Shown here piece after piece: positions 18,418 to 28,576 of a stretch of DNA of 64,000 bases. The stretch is from contig NZ_FPAP01000002.1 in assembly GCF_900116415.1 (NCBI RefSeq), forward strand, positions 744,001 through 808,000, written 5' to 3'. Source of the DNA: Chryseobacterium formosense (GTDB lineage Bacteria; Bacteroidota; Bacteroidia; Flavobacteriales; Weeksellaceae). The notes under the pieces were generated by a model. That model was given only the letters and a program-made list of their open reading frames with translations, searched no databases and was not told the DNA's origin. How positions within the stretch are numbered: position 1 is the stretch's first letter; the number at the start of each line of letters is the position of its first letter. The position numbers were made by a program, and so were the translations under genes.

Positions 18418-19377
18418 CTCCGGTTTCCAGTCACCTAAAATATTTTTAATGGTATATTTTTTTGCTTCTTTTTTTGTGAGCTGATGTGACCACGCTACAC
18501 GGTTTTCTGTTTTTCCACCTTCACCTTTACTTCCGAACTCTGCATAATAAGCGGTTTTGTCTTTATCAGGAAACATTTTATCGCCTTTCCACGGATTCCA
18601 GCCTTCGGGAACGATGTGATTTCCCATTTCGGTATTGATAAAAACTGTTTTTGCATATGGTCGCCAAGGTCTGCCCAAAAATACTTTGTTGATGCCTTCT
18701 TTGGCGATCAATTTACAATCGAAAAATACATATCCGAATTCTTTGCTTTGGTCTGTGGATGCAGCAGTGATATAAGAATTGGCTAAACTTTTAATTGTGC
18801 AGTTTTTAAACACAACGGTTGCCGAACCAAAAAGGAAGTCGGTTGTTCCTTCTATATAACAGTTTTCGTAGAATTGTCTGCTGTGATTTCCGCCTGTGTA
18901 AACCGTATCCTGACAACCCAAAATATTGGAATTTTTGACGATAAAACGATCACCTTCCACATGAAGCGCAACAGCCTGTCCCTGATTGCATGAAGCATTT
19001 TTTATGGTCAGATTTGAAATTTTAACATCATCTGACATCACCAAAAGTGTGTAGGAATTGAATGTGGTCATTTTTTCATTCAAAGCATCCGTCTTACCGG
19101 AATAATCATCGTTGGTAATGATGGTGTTTTCCTTGTTTTCCCCTTGTAAAGTGATTTTATGTTTTGAGGATGGAATAACTATTTTTTCGTTGTACGTTCC
19201 GGTTTTTATTTTAATTAAAGCTTCGCCCGGTCCCAAATCTCTGATGGAAGTAATGGCTTTTTGAATGGAGGTGAATTGCGCGCTTCCGTCTTTTGCAACG
19301 GTAACAGTGATGTATGGGTTTTGCGCCAATATAAAATTGGTAGCAGAAATGAGAAGTATTAAAAATAGTTTTTTCAT
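18403..19377 (-). CDS. Pectinesterase, carbohydrate esterase family 8 (copy A)
   Basis: A 324-residue secreted right-handed beta-helix enzyme that removes methyl esters from homogalacturonan and exposes it to pectate lyases. Active-site residues are in place: Q134 in NQGQAVAL, D157 in GCQDTVYT, D180 in TDFLFGSA, and R236/W238 in LGRPWRPY. The signal peptide ends FILAQ. A second CE8 gene at 27458-28483 differs strongly in sequence, so the two are not a recent duplication. Confidence 0.93.
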   Translation of the reverse strand: MKKLFLILLISATNFILAQNPYITVTVAKDGSAQFTSIQKAITSIRDLGPGEALIKIKTGTYNEKIVIPSSKHKITLQGENKENTIITNDDYSGKTDALNEKMTTFNSYTLLVMSDDVKISNLTIKNASCNQGQAVALHVEGDRFIVKNSNILGCQDTVYTGGNHSRQFYENCYIEGTTDFLFGSATVVFKNCTIKSLANSYITAASTDQSKEFGYVFFDCKLIAKEGINKVFLGRPWRPYAKTVFINTEMGNHIVPEGWNPWKGDKMFPDKDKTAYYAEFGSKGEGGKTENRVAWSHQLTKKEAKKYTIKNILGDWKPEMSNK

Positions 19378-19680
19378 AAAAAATTAATTTGATTTTAATG
19401 TTCTTTTGTCTTAAAACAAAAGAACCAAAAGTTCAAGGCTGGATTTTTCCACTAAAAATTTAAAATAAATCCTAAAATTTCCAAATTTACTCTATACTTT
19501 CGTCGAACCACTTCGCTAGGTTTCGGGCGGAGAATACAATTAGAAATATTAAGAATATTTTTTGCCGCCACTCAAACAGTGAAAATTTTTTAACGGATTT
19601 AATTTAAATTTTCTTAACGTTCCAAACTCCTAAGCCAGTTAAATGGTGCAACTAACCTAAACCTTTGCCTCAATCTCACA
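19378..19680. other. Intergenic region, repeat fragments only
   Basis: No gene is seen. Near 19390-19440 is a self-complementary stretch (ttcttttgtc...acaaaagaacc) followed by 'aaaagttcaaggctggattttt', a sequence style repeated in Bacteroidota intergenic DNA. The rest is low-complexity AT-rich sequence with a small 'cgaaccacttcgctaggtttcgggcggagaa' segment. It separates the esterase at 19681 from CE8. Confidence 0.5.
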
Positions 19681-20580
19681 TTACTTCAACGTTTTATCCA
19701 AAAAATCTACTGTCAGATTCAAAGTTTCTGTGAACCAAGGTTCAGCAGACCAGAATGAATGAGGTGTATCTTTGATCTCGTGAAATTCTGTGAACGTTCC
19801 ATAGCTTTTCAGTTTTTTCATCATGTCATCTCTTCCCGCGTGAAAACGGGGTTGTGAAGAATTAATAAATAGAGTAGGAGGCGTATTTTTGTCCACAAAT
19901 TCTAATGGTGAGGCTTCATTCCAGTTTTTAAGATTTACATTTCTGTCGCCACCCAACCAAAAAGAAGCATACGTACTTTCCTCAGCTTCGGGATGGATGA
20001 ACGAAACAATTCCGTCTACATTCACGATCGCTTTTATTTTTCCTTTTGATTTCACACCTACCAAAGTTGCAATCTGTGCACCTGCTGATTCGCCCAAGAT
20101 TCCAATTTTCTTGGTATCAACAGCATATTTTCTGTTTTTCTTTAAAAACTCAATAGCATTATTCACATCATCAATCGCTGCAGGATATTTTGCGACTTCA
20201 CTTAAACGGTAGCCGACAGCAATCGCCACATAACCTTTTGAAGCCAATTCCTGAGCCATATATTTCTCATTCTCTTTACTTCCTGAAATCCAACCTCCAC
20301 CATGAATCAAAGCGATTCCCGGATATTTTTTGGTTTGATCTTTAGGATAATAAATATCTGCTTTTAATGATAATCCGTTCACATTGGCGTACTCCACATC
20401 TTTTTCAACGGTAATATTTGTTGGCGTTGCACGGTTGAGTGGTGTGACAAAAGGATATTTCTTTTTAAATTTCTCGTATGTTGCTTCATTTGTGTAAGGA
20501 GTAGCATTCGGCTTTGTCTGACCGAATGCTTTTGCTCCTACAAAAAAAACAAAAAGAAAATATAGTTTGTAAAAACTCAT
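19681..20580 (-). CDS. Secreted alpha/beta-hydrolase esterase
   Basis: The start is taken at 20580 (MSFYKLYFLF) because this gives a proper signal peptide ending AFGQ. Residues 93-96 are HGGG, S165 lies in GESAG, and the C-terminal acid and His are in ...GRDDMMKK and DTPHSFW. The motif order fits BD-FAE/acetylesterase-type enzymes acting on esterified plant polysaccharides. It is only distantly related to the tandem esterases at 15-17 kb. Acetyl or feruloyl esterase activity on pectin side chains is the likely role. Confidence 0.78.
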   Translation of the reverse strand: MSFYKLYFLFVFFVGAKAFGQTKPNATPYTNEATYEKFKKKYPFVTPLNRATPTNITVEKDVEYANVNGLSLKADIYYPKDQTKKYPGIALIHGGGWISGSKENEKYMAQELASKGYVAIAVGYRLSEVAKYPAAIDDVNNAIEFLKKNRKYAVDTKKIGILGESAGAQIATLVGVKSKGKIKAIVNVDGIVSFIHPEAEESTYASFWLGGDRNVNLKNWNEASPLEFVDKNTPPTLFINSSQPRFHAGRDDMMKKLKSYGTFTEFHEIKDTPHSFWSAEPWFTETLNLTVDFLDKTLK

Positions 20581-20981
20581 TTTTAAATTTTTTATTAACC
20601 ACAAAAGTCACAAAAGATTTTTGCAGTTTTTAAGTTTAAAACTTTTAAAATATTTAGTTCAAAAAAGCTTGTGCTCTAATTTTTAACCGAAAAGTTTTTG
20701 ACACATTAGAAACCTTGAAGTTTTCCTGCTTTGAAAAAATTTAGAACACATAGTTGAAAAATTAAAATTTTTCCTGTGTGCTGAATTCTCTTCAAAATTT
20801 CAATCTAATATTCTTAATCTTGATAGGATTGCATCCTATCCTTTAGAAAATCGTCCCTTTGGGACTTTGATTCCAAAGCTTCGAATTTATTCTGAGCTCC
20901 TCAAATCCCAAAACCCGAAACGCGTATCCCGTAAGTGAATCCCGCATCACGAATCTCAAATCTCAAACTTCAAATCTCAAA
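20581..20981. other. Intergenic region with several repeat fragments
   Basis: No gene is seen. At 20595-20625 is a copy of the AACCACAAAAG...CACAAAAGATTT family end. At 20830-20880 there are short self-similar words (gcatcctatcc, cgtccctttgggac). At 20940-20980 there is a 'caaatctcaaa' tandem-like stretch directly abutting the GH28 stop codon. Confidence 0.5.
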
Positions 20982-22643
20982 TTACTTCACTGCATTTTTC
21001 GCAATCTCTTTCGAAATGCTCAATTGCTCGCCTTTTACATCTTTAGGAAGTTTTACGGCTGTGGTTTTCGCTCCCAAAACTTTGATGGTTGGTTTTTGAT
21101 CTGATTCTAGTTTCAAGGTAGAAAGATCTATATTTTTACTGTTCAAGATGGTTGTTCCTGTTCCTTCAGTGTATTTTAATTTTACATTCTTCAACTGAAT
21201 TCCGTCTGCGTCTACAATGGTTAAGCCTTTTTTGGTGTCAAACTGAGAATCTTCAATCACAATATTCTTCAGATTCATTTCTGCCAAACCGAAAAGCGTA
21301 ATGGCTTCATCAGAATTGGTTGCGGTAATATTTTTAAAATAAATATTTCTGAAAACCGGAGTTTCTTCTGTTACAGGATACACTTTTTCCGGAGCTTTGT
21401 TGCCCTCTGCTTTTTGTCCGTCTTCCAAAACCGGAGAAGCTCCTTCGTAGAACATATTGAAACCAATCGTCTGCGTAGGAATGTTAATCATGTCAATATT
21501 TTTGATATAAATATTTTCAACAACACCGCCTCTTCCACGAGTCGTTTTGAAACGAAGTCCGATATCAGTTCCGATAAAAGTACAGTCTGAAACGTGCATA
21601 TTTCTCGCTCCACCCGACATTTCGCTTCCGATTACGAAACCTCCGTGACCGTGATAAACAACGTTATTTTTAATGATAACGTTTTCAGTAGGCATTCCTC
21701 TTTTTCTTCCATCTTCATTTTTTCCTGATTTAATGCAAATGGCATCGTCTCCAACGTCAAAAGTATTGTCATAAATCAGAACATTTTTACAAGATTCCAA
21801 ATCTACACCGTCACCGTTTTGAGAATACCAAGGATTTCGAACCGTAAGATTTCTTAAAATTAAATTAGAAGTCATCAAAGGATGAAGATTCCAGGCCGGA
21901 GAATTCTGGAAAGTAGGGCCATCCAATAAAACCTGGTCGCAACCCACGATGCTTACCATTACCGGACGAAGGAAATCTTTCACAGATTCCAGTTCAGATT
22001 TGTTGATTTTGTCAGGAACATTGAAACTTGAGCTGCTCTCAAATCCTTTTTTATAGCTTTCTGAAGGATACCAAGTTTTTCCGTCTTTAGAAACAATTCC
22101 TCCTGAAGCGACGAATTTTTTCCATTCAGTTTCAGATAATTTTCCTTTTTTTACGGCTCTCCAAGCATCACCGCTTCCGTCGATTACCCCTTTTCCTGTG
22201 ATGGCGATGTTTTTAGCATTTCTAGCAGAAATCGGAGACTGACAACGAATTGTATTTAATCCTTCAAAACTTACGTCTATCAAAGGATAATCACTTTTGT
22301 CTTTGCTGAAAACAATCATCGCGCCTTCTTCTACGTGAAGATTGATGTTGCTTTTTAATTCAATTGGTCCAGTCAGCCACATTCCTCTCGGAACAACCAA
22401 TTTACCACCACCTTTTTTTACTAAGGCATCGATTGCTTTTTTGAAGGCTTCTGTGTTTTTGGTTTTTCCGTCTGCAACTCCGCCGAAATCTTTGATGGAA
22501 ACCGTATTGGCTGCGAAAGAAGTTTCTACGACTTTCGGCATAGTAAATTCAATTCCTTTGTAAATATCTGTATTTTGAGCGTAGAACTGGCCGGAAAACA
22601 ACATTGCCGCAACAAGACCTACGATTTTAAATGACTTCTTCAT
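20982..22643 (-). CDS. Glycoside hydrolase family 28 polygalacturonase-like enzyme
   Basis: The start at 22643 (MKKSFKIVGL) yields a signal peptide ending FYAQ and a 553-residue protein. It is a right-handed beta-helix with all GH28 catalytic motifs: NGDGVD (276-281), GDD (298-300), HGHG (331-334) and RFK (364-366). It hydrolyses alpha-1,4 galacturonosyl links and is probably an exo-enzyme releasing galacturonate. The family position within GH28 (exo-polygalacturonase or rhamnogalacturonan type) cannot be fixed by eye. It follows GH43 on the same strand. Confidence 0.92.
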   Translation of the reverse strand: MKKSFKIVGLVAAMLFSGQFYAQNTDIYKGIEFTMPKVVETSFAANTVSIKDFGGVADGKTKNTEAFKKAIDALVKKGGGKLVVPRGMWLTGPIELKSNINLHVEEGAMIVFSKDKSDYPLIDVSFEGLNTIRCQSPISARNAKNIAITGKGVIDGSGDAWRAVKKGKLSETEWKKFVASGGIVSKDGKTWYPSESYKKGFESSSSFNVPDKINKSELESVKDFLRPVMVSIVGCDQVLLDGPTFQNSPAWNLHPLMTSNLILRNLTVRNPWYSQNGDGVDLESCKNVLIYDNTFDVGDDAICIKSGKNEDGRKRGMPTENVIIKNNVVYHGHGGFVIGSEMSGGARNMHVSDCTFIGTDIGLRFKTTRGRGGVVENIYIKNIDMINIPTQTIGFNMFYEGASPVLEDGQKAEGNKAPEKVYPVTEETPVFRNIYFKNITATNSDEAITLFGLAEMNLKNIVIEDSQFDTKKGLTIVDADGIQLKNVKLKYTEGTGTTILNSKNIDLSTLKLESDQKPTIKVLGAKTTAVKLPKDVKGEQLSISKEIAKNAVK

Positions 22644-22751
22644 AATGATATCCTTAATTTTTTTTGTTTTTAACCTCCCACAGATTTCACCGATTTTTTT
22701 TAAAATTAAGTGCAATCATCTCCGAAAATCTGTGCTGTCTGTGGGAATATT

Positions 22752-24398
22752 TTAATTTTTTGTTACTCTAAAATATTCAAAATCTGCGTAGCCACCGCGA
22801 TTGGCTTTCTGTGTACTTACAGAATATAAACCGACTTTAGCACCAATCCATTTTCCGGGTTTTGCCTGAAACGGTTCGCCAACGTTGATGAAATTTTTTC
22901 CGTTTTCGCTGTAACTGAATGTGCAGATTCCGTTGGGTTCATTTACGTTTACTTTAAGATAAGCTTCGTTTGATGATTTTAATTTAGTTTCAAATAAAAT
23001 CTTTTCTTCACCACCTTTTTCAGCCTTTTCGGCTTTTCTCAACTGAATATAATATCCATCGGTTTTATTCGTGATGACAATAGATGCGTGATCCATTCCC
23101 ATTACTAAAAGCCCCGCAGTTTTTCCTTCTTTGGCATCTTCGGGAGTTAATTTAACTTTTGTTGAAGCCGCAAAACTTGGAGCCGGAAATTTTTGAGTTA
23201 AAAGATTCGGAACATTCCAAAGATTTTTATCGTTTTCACCCATTTTCATGGAGAATAATCTCAGGAATTTCTGTCCGGGAAGCTTCGATGACCAAACAAT
23301 GTTCTCATTAGCGCTCCATTGCCATTGTAACCCTAATTTTTCGCCATCAAACTCATCCGTTTCTGCTGGAGTTATCACAGGATAGGTTTTCCCAACGTTT
23401 GGTCTTTTATATGTTAAAACCGGCTCACCGATTCCGTTTTTATCGTTATCGATCCCCATTACAGGCCAGTCTTTTTCCCATTTCATCGGCTGCAAATGCA
23501 CGATTCTTCCTCCTGCATCCACATCCTGAAAATGATAGAACCAATCTTCTCCTGAAGGCGTATCTACCCAAGCTCCCTGATGCGGACCGTTTATTTTTGT
23601 TTTACCTTGTTCAAGAACGATTTTCTCTTCATAAGGACCATAAATATTTTTTGATCTTAAAACCAATTGCCAACCTGTCGCCACACCTCCCGCCGGAGCG
23701 AAAACGTAGTAATAGCCGTTTCTTTTGTACATTTTTGGACCTTCAACCGTTGGATGAGCATCATGACCATCAAAAATATGAACGCCTTTATCCAAAACTT
23801 TTGTACCTTCAGGATTCATTTTATTGATGGAGAGCAAACTTTTTACTCCGGCGCGGCTTCCTGCCCAACCGTGAACTAAATAGGCCTGTCCGTCTTCGTC
23901 CCAAAAAGGACAAGAATCAATCAAACCTTTTCCTTCCATCACCAAAACCGGTTCGTCCCATTTTCCAAGCGGATCTTTAGTTTTTACCATATAAATTCCG
24001 TAATCGGGATCTCCCCAATAAATGTAGAATTCTCCTTTGTGGAAACGGATACTTGGTGCCCAGACTGCATCTCCACGTCTTGGAACTGAAAAATGTTCTT
24101 TAGGTAAAACATCCTGAATGGCGTAGTTTACCAATTTCCAGTTGACCATATCTTTTGAGTGAAGAATCGGTAATCCCGGAGCTTCGTTGAAACTTGAAGC
24201 GGTCATGTAATAATCTTCTCCAACACGGATTGCATCTGGATCTGAATAATCTGCGTATAAAATCGGGTTCTTATAATTTTTTCCCTGATCGGCAGACCAA
24301 ACTTCGGAAACGTATGGTTTTTCCTGTGCATTCAGATAAGTTGAAGCAATAGAAAATGCTGTGATGGAGAGTATATTTAAAATTTTGTTTGTCGTCAT
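22752..24398 (-). CDS. Glycoside hydrolase family 43 with C-terminal beta-sandwich
   Basis: A 548-residue secreted enzyme (signal ending YLNAQ). The five-bladed propeller has the base D53 in SDPDAIR, D161 in GLIDSCPFW and acid E219 in VEGPK. A C-terminal domain of about 190 residues follows (from DEFDGEKLGLQWQWSAN), matching the DUF1349-like GH43_C2 sandwich. Family activities are alpha-L-arabinofuranosidase, beta-xylosidase or exo-galactanase. In a pectin locus a side-chain arabinan or xylogalacturonan activity is likely. The 109-nt gap upstream of GH28 holds a 'cccacagattt...tgtggg' inverted repeat. Confidence 0.88.
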   Translation of the reverse strand: MTTNKILNILSITAFSIASTYLNAQEKPYVSEVWSADQGKNYKNPILYADYSDPDAIRVGEDYYMTASSFNEAPGLPILHSKDMVNWKLVNYAIQDVLPKEHFSVPRRGDAVWAPSIRFHKGEFYIYWGDPDYGIYMVKTKDPLGKWDEPVLVMEGKGLIDSCPFWDEDGQAYLVHGWAGSRAGVKSLLSINKMNPEGTKVLDKGVHIFDGHDAHPTVEGPKMYKRNGYYYVFAPAGGVATGWQLVLRSKNIYGPYEEKIVLEQGKTKINGPHQGAWVDTPSGEDWFYHFQDVDAGGRIVHLQPMKWEKDWPVMGIDNDKNGIGEPVLTYKRPNVGKTYPVITPAETDEFDGEKLGLQWQWSANENIVWSSKLPGQKFLRLFSMKMGENDKNLWNVPNLLTQKFPAPSFAASTKVKLTPEDAKEGKTAGLLVMGMDHASIVITNKTDGYYIQLRKAEKAEKGGEEKILFETKLKSSNEAYLKVNVNEPNGICTFSYSENGKNFINVGEPFQAKPGKWIGAKVGLYSVSTQKANRGGYADFEYFRVTKN

Positions 24399-24680
24399 AA
24401 AATCAGATTCATTTCGTTTTAACGCTAAGAGCGCAAAGATTTTTTAATGGCTTACTGCATATTTTTTGGTCGCAAAGGCAGAACTACGTTCGTAAACCTG
24501 CAGTTTATACTCAGCAAAGGCTAAATGTTTTTAGTTGAACTTTGAGTTTTAAACCATTAAGAATTTATTAAGAAGTTTAGGAAATTTAAGTTGAGCTTCG
24601 CTTTAAGCTGCATGCTTAATAAAATCTATGATTTTAATCTTAAAAAATCTTACCCCTTTAATTCTCTTAATGTTTCAAAT
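24399..24680. repeat. Intergenic degenerate repeats
   Basis: It carries 'cgctaagagcgcaaagattttt' and 'ggtcgcaaaggca' pieces of the CTTTGCG repeat family (24424-24481). It also carries 'aaaccattaag...ttaagttgagcttcgctttaagctgcatgctta' (24551-24618), which resembles the element at 37436-37557. No gene is seen. Confidence 0.5.
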
Positions 24681-25940
24681 TTATTTTTCAAATTCTAAAC
24701 TTGCCAAGATAAACGGCCCTGTTCCTTTTCCGTCATTTGAACGGATTTGCTCGTTTACGTAATATTCGTAAGAGCCGTCTCTGTAAGGTTTTCCTCCCAA
24801 ACCTGCAACAGCACAACATTTATTTAAATTTACAACTCCGTTTTCATCAACTGTAATCAGATTTTTGATGATTCCATCGTAGCCTTTTTTAGCAGCAGCT
24901 TTATATGATTTTGGCAGGTAACCTTTGTTCACAGATTTAATCATCGTGTAGACAAACATCGCTGAAGCAGTCGCTTCTTCATAATTTCCGTTTGCCAAAG
25001 GTTTATCTAAAACCTGGTACCAAAGTCCTGATTTTTTATCCTGATATTTGATAACAGCGTCTGAATACGACTTGATGTAAGAAATAATTCTCGCTCTTCC
25101 CGGATGATTTTCAGGTAAATAATCAAGAACATCTACCATCGCCATTCCGTACCAACCCATTGCTCTTCCCCAAAAATTCGGTGAAAGTCCTGTTTCTTTA
25201 TTTGCCCAGGCCTGTTCTTTGCTTTCGTCCCAAGCGTGATACAATAGACCTGTTTTTTTATCTAAAAGATTTTTCTGAACCGAGTCAAACTGCATCACAA
25301 TATCGTCATACGCTTTCTGAGCGTCTGCACCTTTTGTGAAATCTTTTGTGTAATGTGTGTAGAAAGGCATTCCCATATACAATCCGTCTAACCAAACCTG
25401 ATAAGGGTAGATTTTTTTGTGCCAGAAAGATCCTTCATTGGTTCTTGGCTGTCCGTCGATTTGTAAACGTAAAGTCTGAAGTGCTTTCAGGTATTTGTCT
25501 TTTTTCTCTTTTTCATAAAGATAAAGAAGAACATTTCCGCTGTTCAGCATATCGATATTGTACTTATCTAAATCATAGGTAAGAATTGTCCCATCTTCTT
25601 TAATTAAAGTTTCACCAAAACCGCTGATGTAATCGTAATATTCTTTTTTACCGGTTTTCATGTAGAGTTGTTCTGCGCCGTCTAAAACGATTGCAGAAGG
25701 ATAGGTCCATTTCGGGCTTTTGCTGAAATCCAGCATCCATGCTTCAGGGAATCTCTGCATTTCGGAAAGCATCATCCTTTCAGACCATTTTAAGTTGGTT
25801 GGAACTACTTTTCCTGCTTGCGAAGTTTGTTTTGCCGGCTTTGTTGCTGCTACAGTTTTAGTCTGGGCACAAGCCAGAAATATTCCTGATCCTAAAGCAG
25901 CAAATGCCAATACTTTAATTTTATGGTTAATGAAATTCAT
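24681..25940 (-). CDS. Unsaturated rhamnogalacturonyl hydrolase-like lipoprotein, GH105
   Basis: The start at 25940 (MNFINHKIKV) places a lipobox FLAC with C24, so it is probably a membrane-anchored lipoprotein of 419 residues. It is an (alpha/alpha)6 barrel with the GH105 motifs VWLDGLYMGMPFY (catalytic Asp D185), SPNFWGRAMGWYGMAMVDVL and a C-terminal YEYYVNEQIRSNDGKGTGPF. It hydrates and removes the unsaturated uronic acid left at the non-reducing end by pectate lyases. The product feeds KdgF. It lies 55 nt after PL1 in the susC-led run. Confidence 0.92.
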   Translation of the reverse strand: MNFINHKIKVLAFAALGSGIFLACAQTKTVAATKPAKQTSQAGKVVPTNLKWSERMMLSEMQRFPEAWMLDFSKSPKWTYPSAIVLDGAEQLYMKTGKKEYYDYISGFGETLIKEDGTILTYDLDKYNIDMLNSGNVLLYLYEKEKKDKYLKALQTLRLQIDGQPRTNEGSFWHKKIYPYQVWLDGLYMGMPFYTHYTKDFTKGADAQKAYDDIVMQFDSVQKNLLDKKTGLLYHAWDESKEQAWANKETGLSPNFWGRAMGWYGMAMVDVLDYLPENHPGRARIISYIKSYSDAVIKYQDKKSGLWYQVLDKPLANGNYEEATASAMFVYTMIKSVNKGYLPKSYKAAAKKGYDGIIKNLITVDENGVVNLNKCCAVAGLGGKPYRDGSYEYYVNEQIRSNDGKGTGPFILASLEFEK

Positions 25941-25995
25941 TTTATATATTTTAAAGTTATTTTTCTGTTTTAATTTAATTTTAGTAAAAATACTA

Positions 25996-27441
25996 TTATT
26001 GTTTTTTGATAATATCCTGCACAATACTGTGGGTGTAAACCTCGATATTATCGTAGTTTTTGTCTAAATCTCTTCCGTTGGCATTTGCTTTTTTAGGATC
26101 AAGATGATGCTTGGTTTCCCATTCATCAGGCATTCCGTCATTATCTGAATCGGGAAGCGCTTTTCCAGGTTTTAAATCCGGAAATCCACCGACATCTTTT
26201 TGAGAATCGATGATTCCGTTTTTGCTTCCCAGCGAACCTTCATAAGTGAATGTTCCGTTTTTTACATCTTTTAAAACTCTCAAATCGACTGCATCTCTCG
26301 CGAAACTCGAGCCACCGATCTGCAGTATTTTTTCATAAGCATCTTTCGGAGAATCTGTTTTTACATTATTCTGAATATCGTGTGGCTGATTGATTTTAAT
26401 TGAATTTTTATCTGCATCTGTAAGATTATAGGCTTTATTCATCTGGTTGAAAACTCCTTTTTCCCAATTGTCTGCGGTTACTTCAGGATTGCCTTCAGAA
26501 ATATTTCCGCTGATATAATATTTTCCCCAAATGTTGTATACTTCAGCTTCAGGTTTTGTATTTTTATCGATAGCAACGATTCTTTTCTTGGTTAAAGTTG
26601 CAGGCCCAGGTTTGTAGTAGTTATTAACAATGTTGACGTTCATTCCTTCTCCGCCATAAACATTGTTGTGTCCCCAATTGTAAATGACATTATTTCTGAA
26701 ATCCGTTAAATCGGTTAAGGCAAATTTACTTCCTGCATACTCTCCCAATCTTGGATTACGGCTATCGTGATTCGCATAAATATTATGATGAAAAGATGCG
26801 AATTTTCCACCTGCGATTCCACCATATCCGTGAGCGCCTTTCTGGTGGGCAGAATTTCTTAAGCTTTCTGTAATCACACACCATTGAAGCGTCGTGTTTT
26901 CATTGACGTAAATAGAAACCGTCTCATCGGTAGACCAGCTCATCGAACAATGATCTACCATTAAACCTTTCATAAATCTTGCCCCTAAAGCATCACCTTC
27001 AAACTTTTTCTGATCTCCCATTCTGAATCTCATAAAACGGATAATCACATTGTCTGCTGCAACGAAAGTTTCATAGTTTGCAACCGTGATTCCGTCTCCG
27101 GGAGCGGTTTGTCCGGCAATGGTAACGTTGCCTTCTTTTATTCTTAAAGGAGATTCCAGATAAATGGTTCCCGATATTTTAAAAACAATATATCTTGCGC
27201 CTTTTTGTTCTACAGCATATCTTAAAGTACCTTCAGAGCCATCATCTGTTAATTTGGTTACGAATAAAACTTTTCCGCCTCTTCCTCCGGTTGTAAATCT
27301 GCCAAAACCTTCTGCTCCGGGAAAGCTGATTGTTTTTCCTGAAATCACGGTTTCGTTCTTATCTGACGGAGCAGACTGAGCAGTACAGTTTTGTAAGGTG
27401 AAAATTGCAAATATTGAAGCTATAATAAAAGCTGTTTTCAT
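25996..27441 (-). CDS. Pectate lyase, polysaccharide lyase family 1
   Basis: A 481-residue exported lyase. The leader MKTAFIIASIFAIFTLQNC suggests a lipoprotein cysteine at C19, although LQNC is a weak lipobox. The beta-helix core has AEGFGRFTTGGRGG, IKISGTIYL-type strands, MVDHCSMSWSTDE and the RNSAHQKGAHGYGG and YANHDSRNPRLG segments with the basic active-site region. The C-terminal DSDNDGMPDEWE is a calcium-binding thrombospondin-like loop that often ends Bacteroidota PL1 proteins. It is 16 nt after the CE8 gene. Confidence 0.92.
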   Translation of the reverse strand: MKTAFIIASIFAIFTLQNCTAQSAPSDKNETVISGKTISFPGAEGFGRFTTGGRGGKVLFVTKLTDDGSEGTLRYAVEQKGARYIVFKISGTIYLESPLRIKEGNVTIAGQTAPGDGITVANYETFVAADNVIIRFMRFRMGDQKKFEGDALGARFMKGLMVDHCSMSWSTDETVSIYVNENTTLQWCVITESLRNSAHQKGAHGYGGIAGGKFASFHHNIYANHDSRNPRLGEYAGSKFALTDLTDFRNNVIYNWGHNNVYGGEGMNVNIVNNYYKPGPATLTKKRIVAIDKNTKPEAEVYNIWGKYYISGNISEGNPEVTADNWEKGVFNQMNKAYNLTDADKNSIKINQPHDIQNNVKTDSPKDAYEKILQIGGSSFARDAVDLRVLKDVKNGTFTYEGSLGSKNGIIDSQKDVGGFPDLKPGKALPDSDNDGMPDEWETKHHLDPKKANANGRDLDKNYDNIEVYTHSIVQDIIKKQ

Positions 27442-27457
27442 AATTCTTTGATTTGGC

Positions 27458-28483
27458 TTATTTTAAAGCTTTTTTGAAATTCCAGTTATCTTTTCCGGAA
27501 AGAATATTTTTTGAAGAATATTTTTTACTTTGCTCCTTTGTCAGCTGATTTGACCATGAAGCTCTTTTTGAAACATTGGCTCCGGCACCTTTAGAACTGT
27601 ATTCTGCATAGAAAGTAGTCTTCTCAGCATCGGGTTTTGCCCAGTTGTGCCATCCTTCTTTTTTTATTGTGGAATCGATTGCGCAGTTGACGTAAACTGT
27701 TTTTGCAAATGGCCTCCAAGGCCGTCCCAAATATACAGAATTTGGTTCAGCATCTCCTGTTACATTACAGTTAATAAATACATAACCGAATTCGTTTCCT
27801 TCAATTGTAGAAGCTGCAGTAACGTAAGAAGCATTTTTTTTAGAATAAATGATGCAGTTTTCAAAAACAGCAGTTCCGGCTCCGAAAATATAGTCGGTAG
27901 TTCCTTCAATATAGCAGTCTTTAAAATAATTTCTTGAAATTTTAGTTTTATCTAAAGCATCTTGTGCACCTTTTGTATAAAGTGTATCCTGAAATCCTAA
28001 GAATTTACAATTTTCAAAAGCAATTCTGTCACCTGTTGTTAAAACGGCAACGGCTTGTCCGACCGGACCTGCATCGTTTTGAAACGTAATATTCTTTGCC
28101 GAAAAATCATTAGAAAAGATAAAAAGACTCGATGAACCTGTAGTTCCTATGTTTTTACCTTCTGCATTTTGTTTTGAAGCATGATCTCCGTAAACAAGAA
28201 TGGTGTTTTCAGGATTTTCTCCAATTAGTATGATCGGGTTTTTTGTATCTGAAACAGTGATTTTTTCTCTGTATGTTCCCGGTTTTACAATAATTTTTGT
28301 TCTTACCGATGTTCCTTCGCCAACAGCGTCAATTGCCTGTTGAACCGTCGTAAAATTGCCTTTTCCGTCTTTCGAAACGATGATGGTTTTTTCATCTTTC
28401 ATCTTGAAAGAAAGAAGACTGATAATGACTGCGGAGAAAATAGATAAGAATGTGATTTTATTTTTTAAACCTGAAATCTGCAT
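27458..28483 (-). CDS. Pectinesterase, carbohydrate esterase family 8 (copy B)
   Basis: A 341-residue exported protein; the N-terminus has a hydrophobic segment (about 10-26) that acts as signal or anchor. The catalytic set is Q143 in VGQAVAV, D166 in GFQDTLYT, D197 in TDYIFGAG and R254 in LGRPWRPF. It de-esterifies homogalacturonan, paving the way for the PL1 lyase immediately downstream. It sits 93 nt after susD, the first enzyme gene of the susC-led run. Confidence 0.92.
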   Translation of the reverse strand: MQISGLKNKITFLSIFSAVIISLLSFKMKDEKTIIVSKDGKGNFTTVQQAIDAVGEGTSVRTKIIVKPGTYREKITVSDTKNPIILIGENPENTILVYGDHASKQNAEGKNIGTTGSSSLFIFSNDFSAKNITFQNDAGPVGQAVAVLTTGDRIAFENCKFLGFQDTLYTKGAQDALDKTKISRNYFKDCYIEGTTDYIFGAGTAVFENCIIYSKKNASYVTAASTIEGNEFGYVFINCNVTGDAEPNSVYLGRPWRPFAKTVYVNCAIDSTIKKEGWHNWAKPDAEKTTFYAEYSSKGAGANVSKRASWSNQLTKEQSKKYSSKNILSGKDNWNFKKALK

Positions 28484-28576
28484 ATCTCTGAATTTTTCTT
28501 TGAAGAAAAGTACAGACCTTCTCCCGGAAGGAGCAAGTCTGTACTGAAAATTAATTAATATGAATGTATATTTTTA

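Noticed and set aside
22644..22715. Upstream start of the GH28 enzyme
   Set aside because: Same reason: the extension precedes a proper signal peptide beginning MKKSFKIVGL.
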